Assembly (NCBI GenBank): GCA_934454035.1
Contig: CAKSFY010000048.1
Location: forward strand, 1 to 14,784
Length of the DNA: 14,784 bases
Reading direction: 5' to 3'
DNA from: an uncultured Clostridia bacterium
GTDB lineage: Bacteria > Bacillota > Clostridia > UBA1381
In this document: positions 6,689 to 13,279 of the stretch, piece by piece
How the letters are laid out: each line of letters opens with the position of its first letter
Numbering within the stretch: position 1 is the stretch's first letter
Notes under the pieces: generated by a model
Database searches by the model: none
Told to the model about the DNA's origin: nothing
Seen by the model: only the letters and a program-made list of their open reading frames with translations
Program-made: the position numbers and the translations under genes

Positions 6689-6868
6689 AAAAAAATGCGC
6701 CAACCGAAGCCGACGCACAAAAAACGCAAACTCCGGTAGTCGCCAAACTAACTTTGTCCGCAAAATTATACGCTAAGAACATAGAATTTGCGTTTTTAAA
6801 CAAAATTCCATTCTTAGTTATATCTTTTTCCGGAAAAACAATATTTTATACAAAGTCAATTTGGCAAC
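6689..6868 (-). ncRNA. Structured non-coding RNA, copy 2 (about 180 nt), paralogue of copy 1
   Basis: Same plan as copy 1, 20 bp beyond its promoter. The closing stem is 16 bp: 5' arm 6865-6850 (GCCAAATTGACTTTGT) with 3' arm 6757-6742, including two G-U pairs. A stem CUAAGAA/UUCUUAG (6817-6811 with 6779-6773) leads to the apical hairpin GAAUUU/AAAUUC (6808-6803 with 6789-6784). A tail follows, then a 9-bp terminator stem with a UUCG loop (6696-6717) and T7 (6695-6689). The tail (GAGUUUGCGUUUUUU, 6733-6719) is complementary to the apical arm AAAAACGCAAAUUC (6797-6784). Copy 1 has UGCAU where this copy has UUGCGU, and the partner changes to match. Similarity to copy 1 is high in the terminator and closing stem and low between them, as expected of structure-constrained RNA. 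Confidence 0.75.
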
Positions 6869-6872
6869 TATT

Positions 6873-6901
6873 ATTTTATCATAAAATTATTTGTTTGTAA
6901 A
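6873..6901 (-). promoter_or_regulatory. Sigma-A promoter of non-coding RNA copy 2
   Basis: On the minus strand, TTTACA (6901-6896), a 17-bp spacer and TAAAAT (6878-6873), again with an extended TGA before the -10. It is nearly identical in design to the copy 1 promoter, so each RNA is probably an independent transcript. Confidence 0.8.
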
Positions 6902-6941
6902 GATGTTTTTTAATTTTGTGGTTTGAAGGACGGGAATGTGA

Positions 6942-7098
6942 ATCCCCCCGTCAGCAGCTCTGCTGCTGACACCCCCCTTTAGGCAAGGGGGGCGAATACG
7001 GACTCCCGATTAGCCCTCCGTTTTGCCTCCCGATATGCCCTCCGATTTGCCTCCCTTGCCTAAAGGGAGGGGGACCACCGAAGGTGGTGGAGGGATTC
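6942..7098. repeat. GC-rich dispersed repeat, head-to-head pair
   Basis: An inverted unit (6942-6992, hairpin GTCAGCAGC/GCTGCTGAC, core TTTAGGCAAGG) faces a direct unit (about 7048-7098, core TTGCCTAAAGG, hairpin CCACC gaag GGTGG). Between them four 12-bp repeats run in register: 7002-7013, 7014-7025, 7026-7037 and 7038-7049 (for example CCCTCCGTTTTG and CCTCCCGATATG). It is much more GC-rich than its surroundings. Confidence 0.85.
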
Positions 7099-7258
7099 AA
7101 TAAATTTGCATGATTTATTCATACTTTTTAACAAGATGATAACAACATTTCAAAAAAAATTTTATTTGTAAATATCTTTTTAAAAATTTGCAGAAAATAA
7201 AAACGCAAACCGATTTAAAAACAATTATTTTGTAAATCAAAGAAAGGACTATGAAAAA

Positions 7259-7465
7259 ATGAAAAAAGAAGATTACAAAAAAAGACCTCCAAAAGATGAC
7301 GTCATTTTTGATTTGGATATCAACAATTCCGCCAGTGCATATGAATTTACCGGAATGATCCCTACTCCGCCGCAGTCGGACAGCGAGCGTGAAAGTTACA
7401 TGGATATTCAGGATTATTCGCCGGAAACGGTGGATATTTTCAGTCAAAAAACAAATAAAATTTAA
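7259..7465 (+). CDS. Small hypothetical protein, 68 residues
   Basis: I do not recognise this protein. It is preceded by AAAGGA about ten bases before the ATG; an earlier ATG at 7251 stops after two codons. The N-terminus is lysine-rich (MKKEDYKKRPPKDD), the middle has proline-rich and acidic stretches (IPTPPQSDSERES), and there is no membrane segment, so it is probably small, soluble and partly disordered. It has a dedicated strong terminator right after the stop (7477-7509), so it is a single-gene transcription unit lying between a GC-rich repeat and an unknown gene. That good terminator and ribosome binding site argue that it is real. Confidence 0.6.
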   Translation: MKKEDYKKRPPKDDVIFDLDINNSASAYEFTGMIPTPPQSDSERESYMDIQDYSPETVDIFSQKTNKI

Positions 7466-7476
7466 GTAAAAATCTA

Positions 7477-7509
7477 TTCGGCAGAAGCTAACATCTGCCG
7501 AATTTTTTT
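7477..7509 (+). terminator. Rho-independent terminator of the 68-residue gene
   Basis: TTCGGCAGA (7477-7485) pairs perfectly with TCTGCCGAA (7494-7502), with an 8-nt loop, and is followed by a run of seven T (7503-7509). Confidence 0.92.
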
Positions 7510-7549
7510 ACCGCTTGCGGCATAGTTATATTTAAGAGGAGGATATGCT

Positions 7550-8446
7550 ATGGACTATATAATAAAAGATAAAAATTACCGTTTTTATTACAAACGCGGC
7601 GACGGACTGTTAATGCAAAAAGGCTCAGCTCTGCCCGAAAGACTTAATCCGAAATCCACGGAAAATTTTTGCGTGTATGAACAAAACGGAGTAATACATA
7701 TAATATGTGTATCGGAGGAAAATGAGCTTTTATATACTATTTTAAACGAAAACAAGCGCAACGACTGCGTCCTTTGCCGTCTGGGCGAACAATTCGCCGT
7801 AAAAAAAATCACCGCCGCTCCGTCGGGCGGAAGAATGAATCTGATATATTCGGCGGAATACAACGGTGAAAATCTGCTTGTATACTGCGTGCTCGGAAAC
7901 AATGCCAAACCGTCGGTAATCGACAAGCTGAAAAGCGGATATTTTTTTGTATTTGCCTCGTGCGTTTATTATACCAACGCTGCCGGAATTATGGGGTATC
8001 AGGAATTTTCGGACGGGAAACCCGACCGTTTTATAAGAACGGAGGACGGTGCGGAGGACGTATATCTGTGCGAAAGAGACGGAAAAAGCTATGTTGTTTT
8101 CAGAAAATCAAATACAATTTTCGTAAACTATATGCCGATAACGGACGATGTTGACGTATCCCACCCAATTCTCGCGCTGCGCGGCACAAAGCTTGAATTA
8201 ATGTGGAAAAGCGGAGCAATCGTAAAATACACTGACCTTGAAAACCCAAAACATATTAACCGTCTGATAAGTACCGGCGAGCAGCCGCTTATCTGCATTT
8301 TTGAAAAGGACGGAATATTTTATAATTACCGAAGCGGCGAGACAACATTTGAACCCGGCGAAAAGGAACGGTTGCTTGCATCTGTTGCGGAAATGAAACA
8401 AAAAATAAGCCTTGCGGAGGACAGAATCAGAAAATTATCGGAATAA
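7550..8446 (+). CDS. Hypothetical protein with beta-rich body and C-terminal coiled coil
   Basis: A 298-residue protein with a strong ribosome binding site (AGAGGAGGA, a few bases before the ATG). I do not recognise a family. Most of the chain is made of short beta-strand-like blocks with recurring patterns such as NGVIHIICVSEENELLYTIL and DGKSYVVFRKSNTIFVNY, which suggests a beta-propeller-like or repeated beta-sheet body. Residues about 272-298 (EKERLLASVAEMKQKISLAEDRIRKLSE) look like a coiled coil and could mediate oligomerisation. No signal peptide or membrane segment, so cytoplasmic. It is separated by 63 bp, containing a promoter, from the acetyltransferase gene that follows. Function unknown. 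Confidence 0.8.
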   Translation: MDYIIKDKNYRFYYKRGDGLLMQKGSALPERLNPKSTENFCVYEQNGVIHIICVSEENELLYTILNENKRNDCVLCRLGEQFAVKKITAAPSGGRMNLIYSAEYNGENLLVYCVLGNNAKPSVIDKLKSGYFFVFASCVYYTNAAGIMGYQEFSDGKPDRFIRTEDGAEDVYLCERDGKSYVVFRKSNTIFVNYMPITDDVDVSHPILALRGTKLELMWKSGAIVKYTDLENPKHINRLISTGEQPLICIFEKDGIFYNYRSGETTFEPGEKERLLASVAEMKQKISLAEDRIRKLSE

Positions 8447-8449
8447 TCA

Positions 8450-8478
8450 TTGACCAAATCCGCATGATGTGATAAAAT
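8450..8478 (+). promoter_or_regulatory. Sigma-A promoter of the GNAT/Nif3 operon
   Basis: TTGACC (8450-8455), a 17-bp spacer and TAAAAT (8473-8478), preceded by TGA as an extended -10. It lies between the upstream stop codon and the acetyltransferase ribosome binding site. Confidence 0.8.
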
Positions 8479-8509
8479 AAAATTAAAGTATACTTTTGGA
8501 GTTTTAATT

Positions 8510-9277
8510 ATGATTAAGCAAGCACAAAAGGAAGATACTGAACAAATAAAAAGACTTTGGAGAAAGACATTTACAGACAGCGAAGAAAAAATCAACATCT
8601 TTCTTAAAAATTATTTAGACAATATTCTCGTTTTAAAAATTGACAGAAAAATAGCCGGTATGGTAAGCGTACTTCCGCTTTTATCGCATGGGCAAAACGG
8701 CGGATATATTTATGCCGAAGCAGCGGAGGACAAGGAGCTTTATCCGCGTCTTTCGGAGTATGCATATAAGCATATCAGGGCAAACGGCGGCTGCTTTGCG
8801 GTAGCTGCGCCAAAGAGCGCGGAGGATCGCGATTTGTATAAGAGCCTTAAATATTCGGAGCTCTATGCTGCCGGCACTTTTGAATACGATAATGTCGGTT
8901 TTCCCGGCAAAGATACAGAAATCGGAAAAATCCCTCCCGAAAAGCTTTTTGAAAAAAGACATGAATTTTTTGAGGGCAGAAACTTTATCGAGTGGGATTT
9001 GAAAGAGATTGAATACGCATGGAGAATTTACGGCGGAAATTTCTTTGAAATAGCCGAAAACGGAAACAAAAGCTATGCAGTCTGCCGCTTTTCGGAAGGT
9101 ATGCTTGATATAAAAGAGCTGTTCGGAACGGTTGATACCGGAGAAAGCCTTGCGGCACTGGGGAATTTGTTCAATGCCGCCCACATAAGAGCCGCAATCC
9201 AATCGGATAAATACTCGTCTGCCGTGGTTTATCCGAAAAAGTATAAAAATCACTACTTTAATATTGCAATTGATTAG
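8510..9277 (+). CDS. GNAT-family N-acetyltransferase
   Basis: 255 residues; TTGGAG precedes the ATG. Residues about 1-130 have the order of a GNAT fold: MIKQAQKEDTEQIKRLWRKTF at the start, the LVLKIDRKIAGMVSVLPL strand region, a GYIYAEAAEDKELYPRLSEYAYKHIRANG segment where acetyl-CoA binding is expected, and a following strand and helix (CFAVAAPKSAEDRDLYKSLKY). The glycine-rich acetyl-CoA loop is poorly conserved, so activity is likely but not certain. The C-terminal half (about 135-255) has no family I can name; its size suggests a two-domain GNAT of the Acetyltransf_9 or Eis-like kind. It has its own promoter and is followed 27 bp later by the Nif3 gene, so the two are probably co-transcribed. 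Substrate unknown. Confidence 0.75.
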   Translation: MIKQAQKEDTEQIKRLWRKTFTDSEEKINIFLKNYLDNILVLKIDRKIAGMVSVLPLLSHGQNGGYIYAEAAEDKELYPRLSEYAYKHIRANGGCFAVAAPKSAEDRDLYKSLKYSELYAAGTFEYDNVGFPGKDTEIGKIPPEKLFEKRHEFFEGRNFIEWDLKEIEYAWRIYGGNFFEIAENGNKSYAVCRFSEGMLDIKELFGTVDTGESLAALGNLFNAAHIRAAIQSDKYSSAVVYPKKYKNHYFNIAID

Positions 9278-9304
9278 TCTCTTTTTTACGAAAGGAATTT
9301 ACAA

Positions 9305-10066
9305 ATGAAGCTTGAAGAAATAATTAAAAAAATAAATGCTCACTATCCGCCGTCTTTGGCTTATGAGTGGGACAATCCGGGATTGACGCTCGGCGATAAA
9401 TCCCGCGAGATAACCAAAATAATGGTAACTCTTGATGTGACGCGCTCCGTTTTGAGAGAAGCGGCGGAAAAGGGCGCGAATCTTATAATATCGCACCATC
9501 CGCTGATTTTTTCAGGCATTAAATCAATCACACCCGATTCTCATATCGGGGATATGCTTCTTTTTGCAGCGGAAAATAAAATTGCCCTTTTTGCGGCGCA
9601 TACCAACATGGACACGGCAGAAAACGGAATAAACACGCGCCTGGCGGAAATGCTCGGAATCGAAAACGCGCTTATAATTGAGCCGAACGGAGAAAATACA
9701 GGTCTCGGAAAAATAGGCGGCATAAAGCCGCAAAGTCTCGAATGCTTTGCAGAGTTGGTAAAAAAGAAGCTGAACACTCCCTTTGTAAGAATAAGCGGAA
9801 ACAGAAATCAGCTTATAAAAAAGGCTGCCGTCGGTTCGGGCAGCTGTTCTGAACTGATTGAAAAGGCAATTGATATGGGTGCGGACACGATTGTTACCGC
9901 CGATTTAAAATACCATACCTGCCTTGACTATGCTTCGGACAGTTTTTCGATAATTGACGCGGGGCATTTTCCGACGGAACATATGGCACAGGAAATGTTT
10001 GCCGAAATATTAAAAGGCGAGGAAATTATTTTTTCGTCTCAGAAAGATATCTTTGAAGTAGTTTAA
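9305..10066 (+). CDS. Nif3-like dinuclear metal centre protein (YqfO/YbgI family)
   Basis: 253 residues, with GAAAGGAA before the ATG. Metal ligands of the family are present: H64-H65 in ISHHP, H99 and D103 in AHTNMD, and H and E in the C-terminal GHFPTEH motif. The N-terminal EWDNPGL is also typical. The length matches the short form (E. coli YbgI), lacking the middle insertion found in longer Bacillus YqfO proteins. Members form toroidal hexamers binding two metals; annotation as GTP cyclohydrolase I type 2 is common, but the cellular reaction is not well established. It is the last gene of the GNAT operon; no terminator is visible before the GC-rich repeat at 10101. Confidence 0.92.
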   Translation: MKLEEIIKKINAHYPPSLAYEWDNPGLTLGDKSREITKIMVTLDVTRSVLREAAEKGANLIISHHPLIFSGIKSITPDSHIGDMLLFAAENKIALFAAHTNMDTAENGINTRLAEMLGIENALIIEPNGENTGLGKIGGIKPQSLECFAELVKKKLNTPFVRISGNRNQLIKKAAVGSGSCSELIEKAIDMGADTIVTADLKYHTCLDYASDSFSIIDAGHFPTEHMAQEMFAEILKGEEIIFSSQKDIFEVV

Positions 10067-10100
10067 ACAGTGTGAAAATCCTGCAAATATTAGATTTTAA

Positions 10101-10243
10101 ATCCCCCCGTCAGCCGCCGGCTGACACCCCCCTTTAGGGCAAGGGGGGCGAATACGAACTCCCGATTAGCCCTCCGATTCGCCTCCCGATATGCCCTCCT
10201 TGCCTAAAGTGAGGGGGATCGCGTAAGCGGTGGAGGGATTCAA
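10101..10243. repeat. GC-rich dispersed repeat, head-to-head pair
   Basis: An inverted unit (10101-10150, hairpin GTCAGCCG/CGGCTGAC) faces a direct unit (about 10194-10243, core TTGCCTAAAGTG, hairpin CGC gtaa GCG). Between them are three 12-bp repeats: 10158-10169, 10170-10181 and 10182-10193. It lies in the gap between the converging Nif3 and fusion-ligase genes. Confidence 0.85.
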
Positions 10244-10259
10244 GTACTGATAATTATCC

Positions 10260-10303
10260 AAAAAACCGCAGCACATGCTTTTTATGCATATGCTGCGGTT
10301 TAA
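10260..10303 (-). terminator. Rho-independent terminator of the isomerase-ligase gene
   Basis: AAACCGCAGCA (10263-10273) pairs perfectly with TGCTGCGGTTT (10291-10301). On the minus strand it is followed by a T run (six A on the plus strand, 10260-10265). It lies 3-4 bases past the stop codon. The plus strand also has a TTTAATTTTTA run, so it may act in both directions. Confidence 0.88.
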
Positions 10304-10306
10304 TTT

Positions 10307-12829
10307 TTATGCGGTTACGATTTCCGCTGCGTCATTCAGCTTTAACTTTTCAACTGCTGACTCACGCATTTTATACTTTAATATTTTTCCTGCCGCGTTC
10401 ATCGGGAATTCATCAACAAAATCCACATATCTGGGAACCTTATGCTTCGCCATATGCGTCATAACGAAATCCTTGATTTCCTCTTCGCTTGATTCCTCGC
10501 CCGGTTTTAAGATAACGCAAGCCATAATTTCCTCGCCGTACTGCTTGTCCGGAACACCGATAACCTGCACATCTCTGACTTTCGGATGCGTATAGATAAA
10601 GTCCTCAATTTCTTTGGGGTAGATATTCTCTCCTCCCCTTATTATCATATCCTTGATTCTGCCGGTAATCTTGAAATTGCCGTCGGGAGTTCTTCTTGCC
10701 AGGTCGCCTGTGTGCAGCCAGCCGTTTTCATCAATTGCGGCAGCGGTGGCTTCGGGCATTTTGTAATAACCCTTCATTATATTATAACCCCTTGCCACAA
10801 ACTCTCCGTCAACATTATCGGGCAGCTCCTCATACGTATCGGGGTCAACGATTTTACACTCAACGCCGAAAATCGGTGCGCCGACAGTATTAACACGGGT
10901 TTCCAGCGAATCGGTGGTTTTGCTCATGGTCGTTGCCGGGGAAGCCTCGGTCTGACCATAGGTGATGCAGATTTCTGACATGTGCATTTTCTCCACAACA
11001 TCCTGCATCGCCTTGATCGGGCAGGGCGAGCCTGCCATAATGCCTGTTCGCATATGCGAAAAATCAGTTTTTTCAAAATCGGGGTGTCCCATCATTGCGA
11101 TAAACATTGTCGGAACTCCGTGGAAGCAGGTAATCTGCTCCTTGTTTATGCAGGCAAGTCCCTTTCTGGGTGAAAATGCCGTAATCGGTGACATTGTCGT
11201 ACCGTGAGTAACCGACGCGGTCATGGCAAGAACCATTCCGAAACAGTGGAACATAGGCACTTGAATCATCATTTTGTCCGCCGTTGACAAGTCCATGCAA
11301 TCACCGATAGCTTTTCCGTTATTGACTACGTTATAATGAGTAAGCATAACTCCTTTGGGGAATCCTGTCGTACCCGAGGTGTACTGCATATTGCAGACAT
11401 CATTTTTGTCAACCGTTTTTCTCATACGCTCAACCTCAGACTGCGGTACGGTTTCGGCAAGCTTTTCGGCGTCCTCCCACGAATAGCAACCCGGTTGCTT
11501 TGATTCAACGGTGATAATATTTTTAAGCATTGGCAGACGAGCAGAATTTAATTCGCCCGGCTTTGAGCTTTCCAGCTCGGGGCAGATTTCCTTTATGATT
11601 CCGACATAATCCGAATCCTTGCACTTGTCAATCATAACAAGCGTGTGAGTGTCCGACTGTCTCAGAAGATATTCTGCCTCATGAATTTTATAAGCGGTAT
11701 TAACGGTAACCAAAACCGCTCCGATTTTAGTCGTTGCCCAAAATGTTATATACCAAGCCGGGACATTCGTTGCCCAGATTGCAACATGATCGCCCTTTTT
11801 AACGCCCATTGCGATTAACGAGCGTGCAAAGCGGTCAACGTCCTCGCGGAATTCCGGATATGTACGCGTATAGTCAAGCTCTGTATAGCGGAATGCATAC
11901 TGAGTCGGGAACTCCTCGCACACTCTGTCAAGAATATCGGCAAATGTGTAGTCCAAAAGTCTTTCCTTAGGCCATATATATTTGCCTGTATGGGCATTGT
12001 TGTCCTGCAATGAATGCTTATGCTTTTTTCTGTATTTTGCCATATAATTCGCAAAGTGAGGGAATACTATGCCTGCATCGGACAAATCATTTGCCCAGCG
12101 CTTAACCCACTCAAGCGAAACATAGCCGTCATAGCCGAATGTCTTGAGCTTGCCGAGCATATCCTCAAGCGGCATATCGCCCTCGCCCATCATCTTATAC
12201 TGAATTTTTCCGTCTTTGACAATACTGTCCTTGACATGAACATATTTTATATAACTGCCCAGATTTGCAATTGTGGTTTCGGCACTTTCCCCGAAATAGC
12301 GGTACGGGTGGTGCATATCCCACAAAGCGGCAACATACGGGCTTGCAACCTCGTCCAGAATTTTCTTAAGACGTGCGCTTTCGGCATAAGCTCCGTTAGT
12401 TTCGACAAGAAGAGTTACATTATATTTTTCGGCGGTTTCGGCAAGCGCTTTTAATGCAGCGCAGATTGCCGCGTCATCAACATCATTTTCAGGCTCAGGC
12501 GATGAATCCGCCAAAATGCGTATATACGGCGTACCGAGCTTTTCGGCAAGTGTGCAGTATTCCTTGATTTCATAGATGCAACGGTCATGCCTGGCAGTAT
12601 CCTCAAGCGCAATTCCAGTTGAAAGACACGGAATTTCAAGTCCGAGCTGTTTCAATTTATTTATAGTTTGCGGAAGCTGCTCATCGGTGAACGGCTTTGC
12701 CTTTACGGAGAAAATATCCTCGCCGAGTCCTCTGACCTCGATTCCGTCAAATCCCAAATCCTTTGCCATGGAATAAATGTCCGCCCATGAATATAACGGG
12801 CATGCAAGAGTTGAAAAACTGATTTTCAT
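10307..12829 (-). CDS. Fusion protein: sugar isomerase-type TIM barrel plus acyl-CoA synthetase (AMP-binding)
   Basis: 840 residues, ATG behind AAAGGCG. Residues about 1-265 form a xylose isomerase-like/AP endonuclease 2 TIM barrel. Metal ligands typical of IolE- and epimerase-type enzymes are present: E143 (VETNG), D171 and H174 (WDMHHP), H198 (HVKD) and E240 (SLEW). After a 25-residue basic linker (KYRKKHKHSLQDNN), residues about 290-835 form an ANL-superfamily acyl-CoA ligase. It has the P-loop YTSGTTGFPKG (near 480), YGQTEASP (near 620), LHTGDLAR (near 705) and the catalytic lysine in NAAGKILK (near 813), so both halves look active. The ligase is closest in style to medium/long-chain fatty acyl-CoA synthetases. 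The reading frame is continuous across the join. It is a single-gene unit with its own terminator. Substrates of both halves, and any coupling between them, are unknown. Confidence 0.9.
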   Translation of the reverse strand: MKISFSTLACPLYSWADIYSMAKDLGFDGIEVRGLGEDIFSVKAKPFTDEQLPQTINKLKQLGLEIPCLSTGIALEDTARHDRCIYEIKEYCTLAEKLGTPYIRILADSSPEPENDVDDAAICAALKALAETAEKYNVTLLVETNGAYAESARLKKILDEVASPYVAALWDMHHPYRYFGESAETTIANLGSYIKYVHVKDSIVKDGKIQYKMMGEGDMPLEDMLGKLKTFGYDGYVSLEWVKRWANDLSDAGIVFPHFANYMAKYRKKHKHSLQDNNAHTGKYIWPKERLLDYTFADILDRVCEEFPTQYAFRYTELDYTRTYPEFREDVDRFARSLIAMGVKKGDHVAIWATNVPAWYITFWATTKIGAVLVTVNTAYKIHEAEYLLRQSDTHTLVMIDKCKDSDYVGIIKEICPELESSKPGELNSARLPMLKNIITVESKQPGCYSWEDAEKLAETVPQSEVERMRKTVDKNDVCNMQYTSGTTGFPKGVMLTHYNVVNNGKAIGDCMDLSTADKMMIQVPMFHCFGMVLAMTASVTHGTTMSPITAFSPRKGLACINKEQITCFHGVPTMFIAMMGHPDFEKTDFSHMRTGIMAGSPCPIKAMQDVVEKMHMSEICITYGQTEASPATTMSKTTDSLETRVNTVGAPIFGVECKIVDPDTYEELPDNVDGEFVARGYNIMKGYYKMPEATAAAIDENGWLHTGDLARRTPDGNFKITGRIKDMIIRGGENIYPKEIEDFIYTHPKVRDVQVIGVPDKQYGEEIMACVILKPGEESSEEEIKDFVMTHMAKHKVPRYVDFVDEFPMNAAGKILKYKMRESAVEKLKLNDAAEIVTA

Positions 12830-12864
12830 GTTATCTACGCCTTTCTTTCTTAATAATAACAGAC

Positions 12865-12882
12865 AACCGTAAACGTTTAAAA
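12865..12882. promoter_or_regulatory. cre-like palindrome upstream of the isomerase-ligase gene
   Basis: Ten-bp palindrome TAAACGTTTA (12870-12879). Read on the minus strand, the surroundings differ from the CcpA cre consensus (WTGNAARCGNWWWCA) at two positions. It lies about 40 bp before the start codon. Catabolite control is plausible but unproven; another LacI-family protein could use it. Confidence 0.4.
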
Positions 12883-12909
12883 AAAATTCTGTTTTTCTCT
12901 CTTTGTTGT

Positions 12910-13098
12910 ATCCCCCCCGTCAGCCGGTGGCTGACACCCCCCTTTAGGCAAGGGGGGCGAATACGTACTCCCGATTATCCCTCCTCTGCCTCCCTTGCCT
13001 AAAGGGAGGGGGACCACCGAAGGTGGTGGAGGGATTCTCAGAGCCGAGGTGTGACCGAGCCGCAGCGAGAGGGGGACCGCGTAAGCGGTGGAGGGATA
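12910..13098. repeat. GC-rich dispersed repeat, head-to-head pair plus a third unit
   Basis: An inverted unit (12910-12960, hairpin GTCAGCC/GGCTGAC) faces a direct unit (about 12988-13037, hairpin CCACC gaag GGTGG). A partial unit with no TTGCCTAAAGG core follows (about 13064-13098, hairpin CCGC gtaa GCGG). The spacer has only one or two degenerate 12-bp repeats. It lies in the leader region of the isomerase-ligase gene, so it could be transcribed as 5' untranslated RNA. The rest of 12830-13279 is AT-rich and holds the promoter below. Confidence 0.85.
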
Positions 13099-13150
13099 TG
13101 ATAAATGAAAGTTTTACGAAAAAACATCAAATATCAACAAATTAAATACT

Positions 13151-13235
13151 TTTTTCAATCCTTTACAATCGTCTTTCTTAATAATACACATTATTGTAAC
13201 ACAACAAAAAAAATTTTTCAATCCTTTTTTACAAT
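13151..13235. repeat. Direct repeat of about 19 bp
   Basis: TTTTTCAATCCTTTACAAT (13151-13169) recurs as TTTTTCAATCC with a longer T run, then ACAAT (13214-13235). On the minus strand each copy supplies a TTGAAA hexamer. Confidence 0.6.
13193..13221 (-). promoter_or_regulatory. Putative sigma-A promoter reading toward the isomerase-ligase gene
   Basis: On the minus strand, TTGAAA (13221-13216), a 17-bp spacer and TACAAT (13198-13193), preceded by TGT. The expected start is near 13186, giving a leader of about 350 nt that includes the GC-rich repeat. A promoter nearer the gene cannot be excluded. Confidence 0.6.
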
Positions 13236-13279
13236 TTGAGCAAAATTAGGTCAAATCAGTCAAAATAAAGCAAAAAACA

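Noticed and set aside
6450..6868. Firm assignment of the two RNAs as 6S RNA (ssrS/bsrA/bsrB)
   Set aside because: The long closing stem and bubble fit, but the extra tail, its pairing and the separate terminator do not clearly match, and no database search was possible.
7002..7049. CRISPR array
   Set aside because: The repeats are 12 bp and contiguous, with no unique spacers and no cas genes nearby.
7100..7200. Third RNA gene promoter on the minus strand
   Set aside because: TTTACA recurs in a similar AT-rich context, but at 17 bp the -10 is poor and no closing stem or terminator follows.
10586..10978. 130-codon open frame on the plus strand
   Set aside because: It is the reverse complement of conserved acyl-CoA synthetase motifs and has no independent support.
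12014..12454. 146-codon open frame opposite the isomerase-ligase gene
   Set aside because: It is antisense within a protein with intact motifs on the other strand and has no start signal.
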